This document shows positions 5,152 to 6,652 of a DNA stretch of 6,652 nt, in pieces. The translations under genes and the position numbers were made by a program. The notes below the pieces were generated by a model. That model did no database searches, had not been told where the DNA came from, and saw only the letters and a program-made list of their open reading frames with translations. This stretch comes from Clostridiales bacterium (GTDB taxonomy: Bacteria; Bacillota_A; Clostridia; Lachnospirales; Bianqueaceae): positions 2,227 to 8,878 of the forward strand of contig JAHZBS010000094.1 of the NCBI GenBank assembly GCA_019423265.1, read 5' to 3'. The stretch's first letter is position 1. Each line of letters opens with the position of its first letter.

Positions 5152-6652
5152 GTGTATTATCCGGAAGAGCTGATACAGGAGATTCGGGAGCGAAACGATA
5201 TCGTCGGCGTGATTTCCGAGTATGTGACCTTGACGAGAAAGGGACATAATTACTTTGGCGTATGTCCATTTCACAATGAGAAGACGCCCTCCTTTTCCGT
5301 CAACGCGCAGGAGCAGTATTACCATTGCTTTGGCTGCGGCGCGGGGGGCAATGTCTATACGTTTCTCATGCAGATTGACAACATGAATTTCGTGGAGGCG
5401 GTCAAGGCGCTGGCGGACCGTGCTCATATCGATCTGCCGGAGGCGGAACTTTCCCCCCAGGAGAAAAAGCGGCTGCTGCGGAGGAACCGGCTGTTGGAGA
5501 TCACGACGGAGGCGGCGCGGTATTTTTATTATCAGCTGACGCGGACAGAGCATGGCAAGCACGCTCTGGGATATCTGGATTCGCGGAAGGTCACAGAGGA
5601 ATTTCGAAGGCGCTTCGGCCTGGGCTATGCGCCCATAAGCAGAGACGGGCTCTACCGGTACCTGCAGGGCAAAGGCTATGGCATCGACGAGATCCGGGGA
5701 GCGGGGCTGATTAATGGCGACGGCGAGAAGGTGTATGACCGTTTTTTTAACCGGCTGATGTTTCCCATTTTTGATGCCCAGGGGAGAGCGATCGCCTTTG
5801 GCGGGCGTGTGATGGGAAGCGGCGAGCCGAAGTACCTGAATTCGCCGGAGACGGAGATCTTCAATAAGCGGAAGAATCTCTACGGGATGCAGATTGCCAA
5901 GAAGAGCCGACGGGGAAAGATCCTTGTCGTCGAGGGGTATATGGATGTCCTGTCCCTCCATCAGGCGGGATTCGATAACGCTGTTGCGTCCCTCGGGACG
6001 GCATTGACCAGGGAGCAGGCGCTCCTGATGAAAAAATATGTGTCGGATGTGGTTCTCATCTATGACAGCGATCAGGCGGGGACGAAGGCGGCGCAGAGGG
6101 CGATCCCCATTCTGGAGGATGCGGGCTTGTATGTCAAGGTTCTCCGCATACCCGGGTACAAAGACCCGGACGAGTTTATAAAAAATAAGAGCCGGGAAGA
6201 ATTTGAGACGCTGATCCAGGAAGCGCTGGATCCCATCGACTTCGAGATGCTGGTCTTGAACAGCCGGACAGGGGCTGACACGGTGGAGGGCAAGGTCAAA
6301 ACCTTGAAAGCCCTTGCACAGAAGTTGTCCGAGATCTCGAATCCTCTGGAGCGAGAGCTTCACATCCGGGACGTGGCGCAGAAAATGCAGGTCGATGAGC
6401 AATCGCTCAAGAGGGAAGTGGATGAGATCCAGAGGATGAGCGGCCTTCTGGAGCGCAGGGCGCCTGTGAATGCGGACAGGCGGCAGGAAAAGGAGGACGT
6501 AGGGCTTGTAAAGGCGCAGAAGCTTGTGCTGGCAGTCCTTCTGCACCGTCCCGCGCTGTATTCCACGGTCAAAGAGTACATAAGCCCCTCAGATTTCCCG
6601 CTCAGAGAGCCGCCTACAAAAGATTTTCCCGATGGAAAGGATAATATATACA
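5152..6652 (+). CDS. dnaG: DnaG DNA primase, 3' end cut by the window edge
   Basis: About 500 codons are present of the roughly 590-600 usual for the family. DnaG synthesises the short RNA primers for Okazaki fragments and binds the replicative helicase through its C-terminus. The CHC2 zinc-binding domain has C38, H41, C59 and C62 (CPFHNEKTPSFSV, then HCFGCGAGGN). The RNA polymerase core follows with NRLMFPIFD, IAFGGRVMG and PKYLNSPET. The Toprim subdomain holds E261 in VVEGYMDV and D305/D307 in IYDSDQAG, all metal-binding acidic residues intact. The helicase-binding region begins after about residue 430 and is incomplete. Translation starts at GTG. A sigma-H-type promoter lies in the gap upstream; in many Gram-positive genomes the next gene is rpoD/sigA, which would lie outside this window. 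The final 15-20 residues (PLREPPTKDFPDGKDNIY) do not resemble primase in an obvious way, so a frame disturbance near 6598 is possible. Confidence 0.96.
   Translation, partial: MYYPEELIQEIRERNDIVGVISEYVTLTRKGHNYFGVCPFHNEKTPSFSVNAQEQYYHCFGCGAGGNVYTFLMQIDNMNFVEAVKALADRAHIDLPEAELSPQEKKRLLRRNRLLEITTEAARYFYYQLTRTEHGKHALGYLDSRKVTEEFRRRFGLGYAPISRDGLYRYLQGKGYGIDEIRGAGLINGDGEKVYDRFFNRLMFPIFDAQGRAIAFGGRVMGSGEPKYLNSPETEIFNKRKNLYGMQIAKKSRRGKILVVEGYMDVLSLHQAGFDNAVASLGTALTREQALLMKKYVSDVVLIYDSDQAGTKAAQRAIPILEDAGLYVKVLRIPGYKDPDEFIKNKSREEFETLIQEALDPIDFEMLVLNSRTGADTVEGKVKTLKALAQKLSEISNPLERELHIRDVAQKMQVDEQSLKREVDEIQRMSGLLERRAPVNADRRQEKEDVGLVKAQKLVLAVLLHRPALYSTVKEYISPSDFPLREPPTKDFPDGKDNIY

Noticed and set aside
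5132..5173. Thirteen-codon frame overlapping the dnaG start (ATG 5132 to TGA 5171)
   Set aside because: It has no ribosome binding site of its own and overlaps the dnaG Shine-Dalgarno region; chance occurrence is likely.
5086..6546. A 486-codon open frame on the minus strand opposite dnaG
   Set aside because: It is antisense to an unambiguous primase with intact zinc, core and Toprim motifs. The translation has no recognisable domain and is rich in Arg, Pro, His and Leu, as expected from the complement of a GC-moderate coding gene. No ribosome binding site or promoter supports it.
1..6652. Novel defence system, mobile element, CRISPR array, tRNA or rRNA
   Set aside because: No direct-repeat arrays, transposase or integrase motifs, terminal inverted repeats, cloverleaf-like segments or rRNA-like stretches were seen. 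All large genes belong to known DNA replication and repair families. An HD-type dNTPase can take part in phage defence in some bacteria, but this one sits in a housekeeping context.

Overview
The window looks like a housekeeping chromosomal segment of a Gram-positive clostridial bacterium, most likely Lachnospiraceae-like. The reasons are an AddB-type (not RexB- or RecC-type) exonuclease subunit, a short 'type 2' dGTPase directly upstream of dnaG, strong AGGAGG-type ribosome binding sites, sigma-A-like promoters, and a small FMN_bind-like membrane-anchored protein of a kind I associate with that family. The lineage is inferred from protein character and gene order; no rRNA or tRNA is present to confirm it.

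Layout. Bases 1-69 hold no recognisable gene, only a short inverted repeat. Bases 70-109 form a hairpin that can terminate transcription on both strands. A small membrane-anchored protein with an FMN_bind-like outer domain lies on the minus strand (101-517). A divergent promoter region (about 518-707) separates it from the rightward genes: addB (708-4049), a dGTPase gene overlapping it by one base (4049-5056), a 95-base gap, and a 3'-truncated dnaG primase gene (5152 to the window end).

The rightward genes share a DNA-maintenance theme: AddB processes double-strand breaks for recombination, the dGTPase-like enzyme hydrolyses dNTPs, and DnaG makes replication primers. addB and the dGTPase gene appear to be one translationally coupled unit driven by a strong sigma-A-type promoter (604-632). 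dnaG appears to have its own entry point: the gap before it carries an excellent match to a sigma-H (SpoH-type) promoter at 5072-5100. This is notable because the dnaG-sigA operon of Bacillus subtilis is known to include a sigma-H promoter.

Most interesting points: the sigma-H-like promoter before dnaG; the absence of addA directly after addB; the FMN_bind-like protein that lacks the flavinylation motif; and the last ~50 bases of the window, where the dnaG frame stops looking like primase. I see no mobile element, CRISPR array, tRNA, rRNA or previously undescribed multi-gene system here.
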